From: an uncultured Ellagibacter sp.
GTDB taxonomy: Bacteria > Actinomycetota > Coriobacteriia > Coriobacteriales > Eggerthellaceae
Length of the DNA: 22,722 nt
Reading direction: 5' to 3'
Assembly: GCA_934654815.1 (NCBI GenBank)
Contig: CAKUGU010000037.1
Span: forward strand, 1 to 22,722
Shown: positions 14,671-22,097 of the stretch, one piece after another
How the letters are laid out: every line of letters starts with the position of its first letter
Position numbering within the stretch: the stretch's first letter is position 1
Program-made: the position numbers and the translations under genes
The notes under the pieces: generated by a model
What the model saw: only the letters and a program-made list of their open reading frames with translations
What the model was told of the DNA's origin: nothing
Databases searched by the model: none

Positions 14671-14776
14671 GCGAGAGCCTTCCTGGCGGATGCGGGGCGC
14701 GTGAAAGGGTTTCGAAGCGTACTTCGGTACGCGAGAAAACCTTGGAACGCGTATCCGCGCCGCCAGGAAGGCTCGC
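14671..14776. repeat. Long imperfect hairpin with UUCG tetraloop between convergent genes
   Basis: The 15-bp outer stem (14675-14689 with 14760-14774) is perfect. Inner pairing continues with mismatches to a perfect 6-bp stem, GCGTAC/GTACGC, closed by TTCG (14723-14726). Total span is about 106 bases. Neither side has a T-tract of note. It lies between the convergent DUF2064 and TrmH genes and could be a REP/MITE-like repeat or a bidirectional mRNA 3' barrier. Only one copy is in the window. Confidence 0.6.
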
Positions 14777-14789
14777 AGCGTCGGCTCAT

Positions 14790-14813
14790 TCCGACGGCCG
14801 TTAGGCCGTCGGA
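14790..14813 (-). terminator. Hairpin containing the TrmH stop codon
   Basis: A perfect 10-bp stem (14790-14799 with 14804-14813) and 4-base loop; the loop on the minus strand begins with the TAA stop of the methyltransferase. There is no downstream T-tract on the minus strand, so it may protect mRNA ends rather than terminate. Confidence 0.4.
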
Positions 14814-15637
14814 GCCACCAGCTCCCAGAACGCCACGGCGCTTGCCGCGGCGACGTTGAGCGAATCGACGTCGTGGTACATGGGGATCTTCACCGTGTAG
14901 TCGCAGCGGGCGATCGTGGCCTTCGACAGTCCGTCCCCTTCGGTGCCGAGCACCAAAGCGAGCTTGTCGCATGCCTTGAGCCGCGGATCGCGCAGGCTCA
15001 CCGAGTCGTCGGAAAGAGCCATCGCCGCGGTGGCGAACCCGAGGTCGTGAAGAAGGGGGATCCCGTCGCGGGACCAGTTGCGCGCCTCCTCGCCGATGCG
15101 GGTCCAGGGAATCTGGAACACCGTGCCCATTGACACGCGCACGGCGCGCCGGTACAGAGGGTCGTAGCACGCGGGCGTCACGAGGACGGCGTCGATGCCG
15201 AGTGCCGCCGCCGACCGGAAGATGGCCCCGACGTTGGTGTGGTTCGTGATGTCTTCCAAAACCGCGATGCGTCGTGCGCCCTTGCACGCCTCGGCGACCG
15301 AAAGCGGACGCGGGCGCCGAAACGCCCCGAGCGCGCCGCGTGTGAGCTCGTACCCGCAGAGCTTGGCGAGCTCCGCGTGCGGTGCCACGAACACGGGGAT
15401 GTCGGGGTTCGCCTGTTCCGCCTGCGCGATGACGTCCGCCATGGGCTCGAGCCATTTCTCTTCCATGAGCAGCGACAACGGTTCCATCCCGCCTGCAAGC
15501 GCGCGCTCGATGACCTTGCCCGATTCGGCGATGAAGATGCCCTTTTCCGGTTCGAGCCTGCAGCGCAGCTGCGCTTCGGTGAGGCGCGCGTACGCGTCGA
15601 GGCGCTCGTCTTCGAGGGTGTCGGTTCGGATGATCAT
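14801..15637 (-). CDS. TrmH/SpoU-family RNA 2'-O-ribose methyltransferase
   Basis: A SAM-dependent SPOUT methyltransferase that methylates ribose 2'-OH in tRNA or rRNA; the exact target is not determinable from sequence. It has 278 residues. An N-terminal substrate-binding-type domain (about 5-105) is followed by SpoU motif 1 (NHTNVGAIFRSAAALG, with N135 and R141), motif 2 (LVLGTEGDGLS, 228-238) and motif 3 (IPMYHDVDSLNVAAASA, with N261). Start ATG 15637 is chosen because homology begins there and GAAGGGG lies about eight bases upstream. The isochorismatase-like gene ends in TAG one base before this ATG, so the two are translationally coupled. Confidence 0.92.
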   Translation of the reverse strand: MIIRTDTLEDERLDAYARLTEAQLRCRLEPEKGIFIAESGKVIERALAGGMEPLSLLMEEKWLEPMADVIAQAEQANPDIPVFVAPHAELAKLCGYELTRGALGAFRRPRPLSVAEACKGARRIAVLEDITNHTNVGAIFRSAAALGIDAVLVTPACYDPLYRRAVRVSMGTVFQIPWTRIGEEARNWSRDGIPLLHDLGFATAAMALSDDSVSLRDPRLKACDKLALVLGTEGDGLSKATIARCDYTVKIPMYHDVDSLNVAAASAVAFWELVAPTA

Positions 15638-15638
15638 G

Positions 15639-16403
15639 CTAAATCCCCTTCGGAGCGCGGCAAGGCGGAAGCGTCTTGCCGCATGCGGGCTCGGTGGTGT
15701 GCGCGGCGTGCGCGGCAGGTTGCTCGTTCGCGGGCGGCTCGGCGTTTGGGCATGCGTGCGCCTTGCGTTCGGCCTCGATCGCGCGCGCGACCCTGCCCGC
15801 GACGTCTTCGGCGTTCGCGAGGCCCTGTCGCTCGAATTCGTCGACGCCCATGATCTGCGCCCCGACGGCCCGCATGTCATCGAGGTTCGCGCGCTGCACG
15901 GCCGGAGAGGGTGCTGCCGTGGCGTCTTCGAGCACGATGACGTTGTAATTCAACGAAAGCGCGTCGTAGCAGGTGGAGCGCACGCAGTTCGCGGTGTTCG
16001 TCCCCGCGAGGACGACGGTGTTCCTGCCTTCGCGCGCAAGCAGCTCGTTAAGTGGCGTGCTGAAGAACGCGGAGAAGCGCGGCTTCACCATGACGCGATC
16101 GCCATCGGCCGGTGTGAGCAGGTCGGGCCAGTTGAGCGACCCGGCGTCGTCGCAGGCGGCCGACAGCGGTCTTCCGCCGCTAAGCCACGCGTCGTAGCGG
16201 CAGGGCTCGACGTCGCTTCCGTCGGCGCGGTAGGCGCGCCTGACGTGGAAGATGGCGATTCCGCGGCGTCGCGCGCTGTCGAGGGCGCGCGCGCATGCGG
16301 GCACGATGCCCTTCGCGCCCGCAACGCACAGCGCGGACGTTGGCTCGATGAAGCCGTTCTGCATGTCGATGAGCAGCAGCGCGGCTCGTGAGGGTTCTAT
16401 CAT
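15639..16403 (-). CDS. Isochorismatase-family cysteine hydrolase
   Basis: A cytosolic alpha/beta hydrolase of the nicotinamidase/isochorismatase superfamily, 254 residues. The catalytic triad is visible: D13 in LLLIDMQNGF, K107 in RVMVKPRFSAF, and C140 in TNTANCVRSTCYDA. The substrate cannot be assigned; the downstream partner is an RNA methyltransferase, which gives no metabolic hint. The fold ends near residue 200, after which a Pro/Ala/Cys-rich tail of about 45 residues follows with no recognisable domain. The start is ATG 16403, where homology begins; its ribosome-binding site is weak (GCGAAG). It is first gene of a two-gene minus-strand operon, divergent from mazG. Confidence 0.9.
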   Translation of the reverse strand: MIEPSRAALLLIDMQNGFIEPTSALCVAGAKGIVPACARALDSARRRGIAIFHVRRAYRADGSDVEPCRYDAWLSGGRPLSAACDDAGSLNWPDLLTPADGDRVMVKPRFSAFFSTPLNELLAREGRNTVVLAGTNTANCVRSTCYDALSLNYNVIVLEDATAAPSPAVQRANLDDMRAVGAQIMGVDEFERQGLANAEDVAGRVARAIEAERKAHACPNAEPPANEQPAAHAAHTTEPACGKTLPPCRAPKGI

Positions 16404-16541
16404 ATGCTTCGCTTTCGAAAGAGGTTTCCTTGCAAAGTATAGCGCCTGCGTGCGTCTCCGTCTGCGCGTCTCGGGGAAAGCGGGCTTGGCGCGACGGCGG
16501 TTCGGCTGCTCTTTTTCCCGTACGGTAACGATTTCGAGAGT

Positions 16542-16570
16542 ATGATATATAGGCTGCGCGAGCGTGCTAA
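16542..16570 (-). promoter_or_regulatory. Candidate promoter of the minus-strand operon
   Basis: On the minus strand, TTAGCA (16570-16565), a 17-base spacer and TATCAT (16547-16542) match consensus at 4 and 5 of 6 positions. The same AT-rich spot reads TATGAT (16541-16546) on the plus strand and could be the -10 for mazG, although no plus-strand -35 is evident. The two directions may compete. Confidence 0.45.
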
Positions 16571-16605
16571 CCTTGAAGCCTCGGCAGCGAAGGGGAAAGG
16601 CTTCC

Positions 16606-17568
16606 ATGGCTTTGAATCACGATAATCGCGCGAACGCGTGCGGCGAGCCCGACAACGCGGCCGCATCCGCGCTCGAGCGCGTTTCCAACCCGCACGAGCA
16701 TCCCGCTTTCGACCAGTTCGTCGCCACCATCTCGGCGCTGCGTGCGCCCGACGGCTGCCCGTGGGACCGCGAGCAGACGCACGAGTCCATCGCCCACAAC
16801 ATGATCGAGGAGGCCTACGAGGCCGTCGACGCCATCGAGACGGGCGACGTCGCGCACACGCGCGAGGAACTCGGCGACGTGCTTTTGCAGGTGGTGCTGC
16901 AAAGCCAGATCGCGGCCGACGCCGGCGAGTTCACCATCGACGACGTGTGCGCCGACGTGAACGCGAAGATGGTCCGCCGCCACCCGCACGTGTTCGGCGA
17001 CGGGCACGCGTCGAACGCCTCCGAGGTGCTCGACGTGTGGGACCAGGTCAAGCTGGCCGAGAAGGCCGCCGCCGACGGCGATGCCGATGCCGCGAACGAG
17101 AAACGCCCCGGCCTGCTCGACGGCGTACCTGCGAGCTTCCCCGCGCTCATGCAGGCGCAGAAGATCTCGCGCAAGGCGGCCGCGGCGGGCTTCGAGTGGG
17201 ATACGCTCGAGGACGTGTGGGCGCAGGTCGACGAGGAACGCGCCGAGCTTTCCTCGGCGTACGACGCGGCCCCGAAGGCGAAGGGCGGCAAGATGGATAC
17301 GGCTGCGGCTGCGCCCGGTTCCGCCGACGCCGGCGCCGGCGCCCTCGTCTCCGCTGCGGAGATGGAGTTCGGCGACGTCCTCTTCTCCCTGGTGAACGTC
17401 GGTCGGCGCATGGGGATCGACGCGGAGAGCGCGCTTCGTGCCTCGTGCCGCAAATTCCGCGCGCGCTGGGCGGCGATGGAGGCTTCGGCCGAAGCCGAAG
17501 GGCGCCGCATCGAGGATTACTCAACCGCAGAGCAGAACGCCCTGTGGGCGAAGGTGAAAGGCGAATAG
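16606..17568 (+). CDS. mazG: Nucleoside triphosphate pyrophosphohydrolase MazG
   Basis: Hydrolyses NTPs to NMP and pyrophosphate, a housecleaning enzyme; E. coli MazG also lowers (p)ppGpp. The protein has 320 residues against about 260 in E. coli. Two MazG helical domains are visible. The first has E68-E69-x2-E72 (IEEAYEAVD) and EELGDVLLQ (87-95). The second has E210-E211-x2-E214 and EFGDVLFSLVNVGRR (254-268). The extra length is an N-terminal tail (1-30) and an Ala/Gly-rich insertion (about 218-250) between the paired metal-binding motifs of the second domain. The ATG at 16606 has GGGGAAAGG upstream; the longer reading is not supported. The alarmone synthetase begins four bases after the stop. 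Confidence 0.95.
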   Translation: MALNHDNRANACGEPDNAAASALERVSNPHEHPAFDQFVATISALRAPDGCPWDREQTHESIAHNMIEEAYEAVDAIETGDVAHTREELGDVLLQVVLQSQIAADAGEFTIDDVCADVNAKMVRRHPHVFGDGHASNASEVLDVWDQVKLAEKAAADGDADAANEKRPGLLDGVPASFPALMQAQKISRKAAAAGFEWDTLEDVWAQVDEERAELSSAYDAAPKAKGGKMDTAAAAPGSADAGAGALVSAAEMEFGDVLFSLVNVGRRMGIDAESALRASCRKFRARWAAMEASAEAEGRRIEDYSTAEQNALWAKVKGE

Positions 17569-17572
17569 GATC

Positions 17573-18277
17573 ATGACGAGTGCTGCCCAGCTGTTCAGCG
17601 AACAGGACCAGCGAAGCGATTGGAGCCTGACGCTTCGCCCCGACATGTCCGAGGACGAAGTGGAGTTCCTCCGCGCATCGGCGACGAAGCTGCGCGAGAT
17701 CATGCAGAAGTACCGCGCCGCGCTGCGCGAGATGGTCGTGCGCTTCGAGATCCTCGACCAGGACCTCAACCTCAAGAAGAACCGCACGCCCATCCACCAT
17801 ATCGAGTCGCGCCTGAAGACCCCGGAAAGCATCATCGAGAAGATCGGGCGCTACGGCAAGGAGCGCACGCTCGAGAACATCGAGAAGTACATCATGGACA
17901 TCGCGGGCGTCCGCGTCATCTGCTCCTACATCAGCGACGTGTACAACCTGCTCGACCTGCTGCAACGCCAGGACGACCTCGAGATCGTCACGGTGAAGGA
18001 CTACATCGCCAACCCCAAGCCCAACGGGTACCGAAGCCTGCACGTTATCGTGCGCATCCCCGTGTACTTCCTCGACGCCAAGCAGATGGTGCCGGTGGAA
18101 ATCCAGCTCCGCACGGTGGCGATGGACTTCTGGGCGAGCCTCGAACACGACCTGAAGTACAAGGCGGTGCGAGAGATCGAGGGCATCGACGCCTATGGCG
18201 AGCTCAAGGACTGCAGCCGCATCATCAAGGAAGTCGAGGACCGCATGCAGATCCTCGCCCGCGCGCTGGAGAAGTAG
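17573..18277 (+). CDS. Small alarmone synthetase (RelQ/YjbM type)
   Basis: Transfers pyrophosphate from ATP to GDP or GTP to make (p)ppGpp, without the hydrolase and TGS/ACT domains of long Rel proteins. It is 234 residues, close to B. subtilis YjbM (211) with an N-terminal extension. The RelA/SpoT synthetase domain shows DIAGVRVICSY (109-119), KDYIANPKPNGYRSLH (142-157) with the guanine-stacking Tyr, and VEIQLRT (175-181) with the catalytic Glu (E176), then the WASLEHDLKYK helix. The ATG at 17573 follows the mazG TAG by four bases, implying coupling. No terminator with a T-tract follows. Confidence 0.94.
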   Translation: MTSAAQLFSEQDQRSDWSLTLRPDMSEDEVEFLRASATKLREIMQKYRAALREMVVRFEILDQDLNLKKNRTPIHHIESRLKTPESIIEKIGRYGKERTLENIEKYIMDIAGVRVICSYISDVYNLLDLLQRQDDLEIVTVKDYIANPKPNGYRSLHVIVRIPVYFLDAKQMVPVEIQLRTVAMDFWASLEHDLKYKAVREIEGIDAYGELKDCSRIIKEVEDRMQILARALEK

Positions 18278-18376
18278 CCGGCGCGCCCGTGGCGGGCCCT
18301 GTGCTGAAGCGGCTTCGGCGCGGGGCGGCGACGCGGGGCGAGGGCGTGCGCTCGGCGCGTGCTGACCTCGGCCTCC

Positions 18377-18407
18377 TTGACTTTGAGCTAGCTCCAAGCG
18401 ATATCAT
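18377..18407 (+). promoter_or_regulatory. MerR-type promoter and operator of the aldo/keto reductase
   Basis: TTGACT (18377-18382) and TATCAT (18402-18407) are 19 bases apart, too long for ordinary sigma-70 use but typical of MerR-controlled promoters. The spacer contains an 18-base dyad CTTTGAGCTAGCTCCAAG (18381-18398) with 8 of 9 pairs complementary. MerR-family regulators bind such dyads and untwist the DNA. No merR gene is in the window. Confidence 0.6.
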
Positions 18408-18433
18408 GGAGTATCCAAGACGAGAGGAGCCTC

Positions 18434-19558
18434 ATGAACACCGATTTCGCAGGAGCGTCGAAGCTCGGCTTCGGCTGCATGCGCCTGCCGCAAACCGACC
18501 CGAAAGACCCGACGAAAATCGACATCGACCAGGTGAAGCAGATGGTCGACGCCTACATCGCGGGCGGCGGAAACTATTTCGACACCGCATTCGTCTACCA
18601 CAACGGCGCATCGGAGACGGCGCTTGCCGAAGCGCTCGTCAAGCGCTACCCGCGCGACAGCTTCACCATCGCGACGAAATGCCTCGCCTGGGCGTGCCCC
18701 GACGAGAAGACCGCGAAGTCGAACCTGCCCACCTCGCTCGAGCGGCTCGGCACCGACTACGTCGACTTCTACCTGCTGCACAACGTCGGCGGCAAGCGCA
18801 CGCGCGTGTTCGACGAGTGGGGCATGTGGGATTTCGCGCTTAAGGCTAAGGAAGACGGCCTTATCCGCCACGTCGGTTTCTCCATGCACGACGGCCCCGA
18901 AACGCTCGACCGCGTGCTGACCGACCATCCGGAAATGGAATTCGTCCAGCTGCAGGTGAACTACCTCGACTGGGAAGACCCTGTCACGCAGTCCCGCCGC
19001 TGCATGGAGGTCGCGGCCAAGCACGGCAAGCCGGTCATCATCATGGAGCCCGCCCGCGGCGGACGCCTTGTCGACCTTCCGGAGCGCGTCGCCGCGCCTC
19101 TGCGCGCATGCGACCCCGACAAGAGCCTCGCTTCCTGGGCGTATCGCTTCTGCTACAACCTCCCCGGCGTGGTCACGGTGCTTTCCGGCATGTCGACGAT
19201 CGACCAGGTGCGCGAGAACGTCGCCGACTTCCAGGCGAACGAGCCGTTCTCCGAAGCCGAGACCAAGGCGCTCGCCGAGGCGCGCGACATCCTCGCCTCG
19301 ATGGCGTCCATCCCATGCACGAACTGCCGCTACTGCGTGAAGGGCTGCCCGAAGGAAGTGGCCATCCCCGAGATCATGGGGCTTTTGAACCTCGAAGCGC
19401 AGACGGAGAACAACGAGTTCGTGAAGGGCCTCTACAGCTGGCAGGCGAAGCCCGGCCGCGCGTCCGACTGCATCCATTGCGGCCTGTGCGAGTCCATGTG
19501 CCCGCAGAGCATCAACATCATCGAGAACCTCGAAACCGCGGCCGAGCACTTCGAATAG
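18434..19558 (+). CDS. Aldo/keto reductase with C-terminal 2x[4Fe-4S] ferredoxin domain
   Basis: A predicted cytosolic oxidoreductase of 374 residues. The N-terminal AKR barrel has the catalytic tetrad D50 and Y55 (FDTAFVYHNG), K82 (IATKCLAW) and H116 (YLLHNV), and the NAD(P)-site segment near LSGMSTIDQVREN. The C-terminal part carries two CxxCxxCxxxCP motifs, CTNCRYCVKGCP and CIHCGLCESMCP, which bind two [4Fe-4S] clusters. This architecture is common in strict anaerobes; the redox substrate is unknown. The ATG at 18434 has GAGAGGAG four bases upstream. The upstream dyad promoter suggests induction by a stress-sensing MerR regulator. It is monocistronic, with a hairpin downstream. Confidence 0.93.
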   Translation: MNTDFAGASKLGFGCMRLPQTDPKDPTKIDIDQVKQMVDAYIAGGGNYFDTAFVYHNGASETALAEALVKRYPRDSFTIATKCLAWACPDEKTAKSNLPTSLERLGTDYVDFYLLHNVGGKRTRVFDEWGMWDFALKAKEDGLIRHVGFSMHDGPETLDRVLTDHPEMEFVQLQVNYLDWEDPVTQSRRCMEVAAKHGKPVIIMEPARGGRLVDLPERVAAPLRACDPDKSLASWAYRFCYNLPGVVTVLSGMSTIDQVRENVADFQANEPFSEAETKALAEARDILASMASIPCTNCRYCVKGCPKEVAIPEIMGLLNLEAQTENNEFVKGLYSWQAKPGRASDCIHCGLCESMCPQSINIIENLETAAEHFE

Positions 19559-19596
19559 CTTGACATCGCGTCCCTATTTCGACCCTTCGGCTTTTG

Positions 19597-19627
19597 GCGC
19601 CCCCGTCTGTTCGACAAACGGGGGCGC
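19597..19627 (+). terminator. Hairpin after the aldo/keto reductase
   Basis: A perfect 10-bp stem GCGCCCCCGT/ACGGGGGCGC (19597-19606 with 19618-19627) with an 11-base loop; the tail ACCCTTTATA is poor in T. It overlaps the next gene's -35, so it may combine termination and promoter spacing. Confidence 0.55.
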
Positions 19628-19639
19628 ACCCTTTATAGT
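19611..19639 (+). promoter_or_regulatory. Promoter of the amino-acid ABC operon
   Basis: TCGACA (19611-19616), a 17-base spacer and TATAGT (19634-19639). The -35 lies in the loop of the preceding hairpin. The predicted start is near 19646. Confidence 0.6.
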
Positions 19640-19683
19640 GGGCATCACTCATCTTGCTTTTGACAGTGGAAAGGGGAAAGAAG

Positions 19684-20523
19684 ATGAAAATGAAGAAACT
19701 GGGCGTGGTGCTCGCCGCCGGCGTGCTTGCCGCCTCGCTCGCGCTGTTCGGCTGCTCGTCGAACAGCTCTTCGTCCGACACCAAGAAGGACGATTCCGCC
19801 GCAAAGACCGAAGCCACCGCGTCGGGTTACACGCTCGTCAAGGACGGCACGCTCACCATGGGCACGTCTCCGGACTACCCGCCGTTCGAGAACCTTGAAA
19901 ACGGCGAGGCTGTCGGCTTCGATGTCGACCTCTGCAAGGCCATCGCCGACGAGCTCGGCCTCAAGTTCGAAGTGAAGTCCCTGCAGTTCGACGGCATCAT
20001 CCCGGCCGTCGTCGCCGGCGGTCAGTGCGATCTCGGCATGGCCGGCATGAGCGTCGACCCCGATCGCGCCAAGGAAGTCGACTTCACCGATTCCTATTAC
20101 GTTGACGACCAGGCCATCGCCACCATGAAGAGCAACACGGCCATCACCTCCGACAACGCCAAGAAAGAGCTCAACAAGGCCGGCGTCATCATCGCCGTGC
20201 AGTCCGGCACCACCGGCGAGTCCTACTGCCAGGAGAACTTCCCGAACGCGACCATCCAGCCCTACGGCAACTCCACCGACGCCTTCGCCGCCATGCAGGC
20301 CGGCCAGGCCAACGCCGTGTGCACCAATTCCGCCGTGGTGAAGAAGATGCTCGCCGATGCGTACTCCGACGCGCAGGTCGTGATGCAGGTCGCCACCGGC
20401 GAGGAATACGCCATCGCCGTGTCGAAGGACAACCCCGAGCTCACCAAGGCCATCAACGAAGCCATCAAGAAGCTCAACGACAACGGCACCGTCGAGCAGC
20501 TCGCTTCGAAGTGGCTCGGCTAA
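19684..20523 (+). CDS. Polar amino-acid ABC transporter substrate-binding lipoprotein
   Basis: An extracellular binding protein of 279 residues, anchored by lipid at C24: signal peptide with lipobox LFGC, then a Ser-rich linker. The SBP_bac_3 fold is clear from GTLTMGTSPDYPPFE, GFDVDLCKAIADELG, FDGIIPAVVAGGQCD and AGMSVDPDRAKEVDFT. The acidic/Arg features fit a polar amino acid (Gln, Glu, Arg, Lys or His type); the exact ligand is unknown. The ATG at 19684 has AAAGGGGA upstream; ATG 19690 is an alternative. It is the first gene of an operon with permease and ATPase; the strong hairpin after it probably favours its expression. Confidence 0.95.
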   Translation: MKMKKLGVVLAAGVLAASLALFGCSSNSSSSDTKKDDSAAKTEATASGYTLVKDGTLTMGTSPDYPPFENLENGEAVGFDVDLCKAIADELGLKFEVKSLQFDGIIPAVVAGGQCDLGMAGMSVDPDRAKEVDFTDSYYVDDQAIATMKSNTAITSDNAKKELNKAGVIIAVQSGTTGESYCQENFPNATIQPYGNSTDAFAAMQAGQANAVCTNSAVVKKMLADAYSDAQVVMQVATGEEYAIAVSKDNPELTKAINEAIKKLNDNGTVEQLASKWLG

Positions 20524-20571
20524 ACGCCTCGTTTTCGGTTACAATAAGCCGCTAGGGCTTTGATTGTCACC

Positions 20572-20605
20572 AGGCCCTCCCCGCAGCTTCGCGGGGAGGG
20601 CCTTT
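20572..20605 (+). terminator. Intercistronic terminator between binding protein and permease
   Basis: A perfect 13-bp stem (20572-20584 with 20591-20603), a 6-base loop and TTTT (20602-20605). The permease ATG follows after 16 bases. Partial termination here would give excess binding protein over permease. Confidence 0.88.
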
Positions 20606-20621
20606 TCAGTGAGGAACAGAT

Positions 20622-22082
20622 ATGGTCAATTGCGATAGAACCGTTTCCGTCAAATCGTTCGCGCTCGCGCTCTTCGCAGCGTGTGCGCTCGCGTTCGCGG
20701 GGCTTGCCGCCGTCGTTGCGGCTCCCGGCCACGCATATGCGCTCGACGTGGAGAAATGCACGGCGCGCCCGAACGTCAGCGGGTCGTCCGACGTGCTCGG
20801 CGGCACGGAGACGCGCATCACCTGGGAAGGTCAGGCGGCCGCCGACGAATCGCTTTCGGGCATTTCCCTCACACTGCCCGAGGGCACGCAGTACTCGGTT
20901 GACGACACGCGCATCACCATGCTTTCGGGCTCCGACCTCATGACGCGCACCAACATCAAGGCCGACGTTTCCGCCAACGGCGAGACGATCACGGCTACGT
21001 TCGCCGAGCCGGCACCGGCGGGCGAGTTCTTCCGCGTCGAGATCTACGGCGTGCTCTTCCCCGAAGGCGGCGGGTCGATGCAGGTGAGCGGCCAGTACAC
21101 GCTTGCCGACGGGTCGGTTTCCGCGATCGACGGCATCCCGGCCATCACGGTGAAGTCCCACACCCTGTTCGAACGCCTGTCAAGCTCGCTCGAGCAGCAG
21201 GACTGGGTGAAATCGTGGAACGACGTGAAGTTCCTGAAGCTGTTCTTCAACCCGCCCGTGTTCGTGTCGAGCCTGCCTGCGGTGTTCTCGGGCTTCCTCA
21301 TGGCCGTCGGCATCGTGGCGTGCGCGTTCCCGCTTGCCATCCCGTTCGGCCTCATCCTGTCGCTCATGCGCATGTCGAAGTTCCGCGTGCTGCGCGGCAT
21401 CGCGACCACGTACGTGAACGTGGTCCGCGGCACGCCGCTGTTCCTGCAGATCTACATCGCGTTCTTCGGGCTGCCGCTCGCCGGCGTGCAGATCCCCACG
21501 TTCCCGCTCGGCGTCATCGTGCTGTCCATGAACTCGAGCGCGTATCTGTGCGAGATCTTCCGTGCGGGCATCCAGTCCATCAGCAAGGGCCAGTTCGAGG
21601 CGGCGCGCTCGCTCGGCATGAACGGCGCGCAGACCATGCTCTTCGTCATCATCCCGCAGACGGTGCGCCGCGTCATCCCGACGATGACGAGCGAGTTCAT
21701 CCTGCTGTATAAGGATACTTCCATGCTCGCCGCGGTCGGCACGCTCGAGATCGTCATGAACGCGAAGACCATCGTCGCGTCGACGGGCTCCATCACGCCT
21801 TACGTCGTGGCGGCGCTGTTCTACCTCATCATCACGCTGCCGCTCGCCAAGGTGGTCGGCAACCTCGAGGCGCGCCTTGCCGGCAACGACACGGGGCATC
21901 CCAAGAAGAAGCGCAAGAACAAGAAGAACTCCGCGGGCACGGGCACCGAGGCGGGCGCGCTCGGCTCGGGCGCGGGCAGCGCCGTGGCCGCGGCGAAGGC
22001 TTCGGGCGACGCCGACGCGGCGCGCAGGCCCGATGCGGTTGAAGGTACGGGCATCACGCCCGAGCAGATGTCGAGTCTGTAA
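20622..22082 (+). CDS. Polar amino-acid ABC transporter permease with exported N-terminal domain
   Basis: Inner-membrane subunit of the transporter, 486 residues; ordinary HisM/GlnP permeases have about 220. It starts with a signal-like helix (about 11-33) ending AYA-LD at 40/41, followed by an extracytoplasmic region of about 145 residues that looks beta-rich and matches no binding-protein fold I recognise. The permease proper (about 205-430) has several transmembrane helices, the VVRGTPLFLQIY segment and the ATPase-contacting EAA loop EAARSLGMNGAQTMLFVIIP (326-345). The C-terminus is a Lys-rich stretch (KKKRKNKK) and an Ala/Gly tail of about 50 residues, predicted cytosolic. The ATG at 20622 has GAGGAA upstream. 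Its ATPase follows 15 bases after the stop. Confidence 0.92.
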   Translation: MVNCDRTVSVKSFALALFAACALAFAGLAAVVAAPGHAYALDVEKCTARPNVSGSSDVLGGTETRITWEGQAAADESLSGISLTLPEGTQYSVDDTRITMLSGSDLMTRTNIKADVSANGETITATFAEPAPAGEFFRVEIYGVLFPEGGGSMQVSGQYTLADGSVSAIDGIPAITVKSHTLFERLSSSLEQQDWVKSWNDVKFLKLFFNPPVFVSSLPAVFSGFLMAVGIVACAFPLAIPFGLILSLMRMSKFRVLRGIATTYVNVVRGTPLFLQIYIAFFGLPLAGVQIPTFPLGVIVLSMNSSAYLCEIFRAGIQSISKGQFEAARSLGMNGAQTMLFVIIPQTVRRVIPTMTSEFILLYKDTSMLAAVGTLEIVMNAKTIVASTGSITPYVVAALFYLIITLPLAKVVGNLEARLAGNDTGHPKKKRKNKKNSAGTGTEAGALGSGAGSAVAAAKASGDADAARRPDAVEGTGITPEQMSSL

Positions 22083-22097
22083 AGGGGAGTGTTTGCG

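Noticed and set aside
16403..16606. Toxin-antitoxin system linked to mazG and the alarmone synthetase
   Set aside because: No mazE/mazF-like or HigBA-like small gene pair is present; the divergent neighbour is an isochorismatase-like hydrolase.
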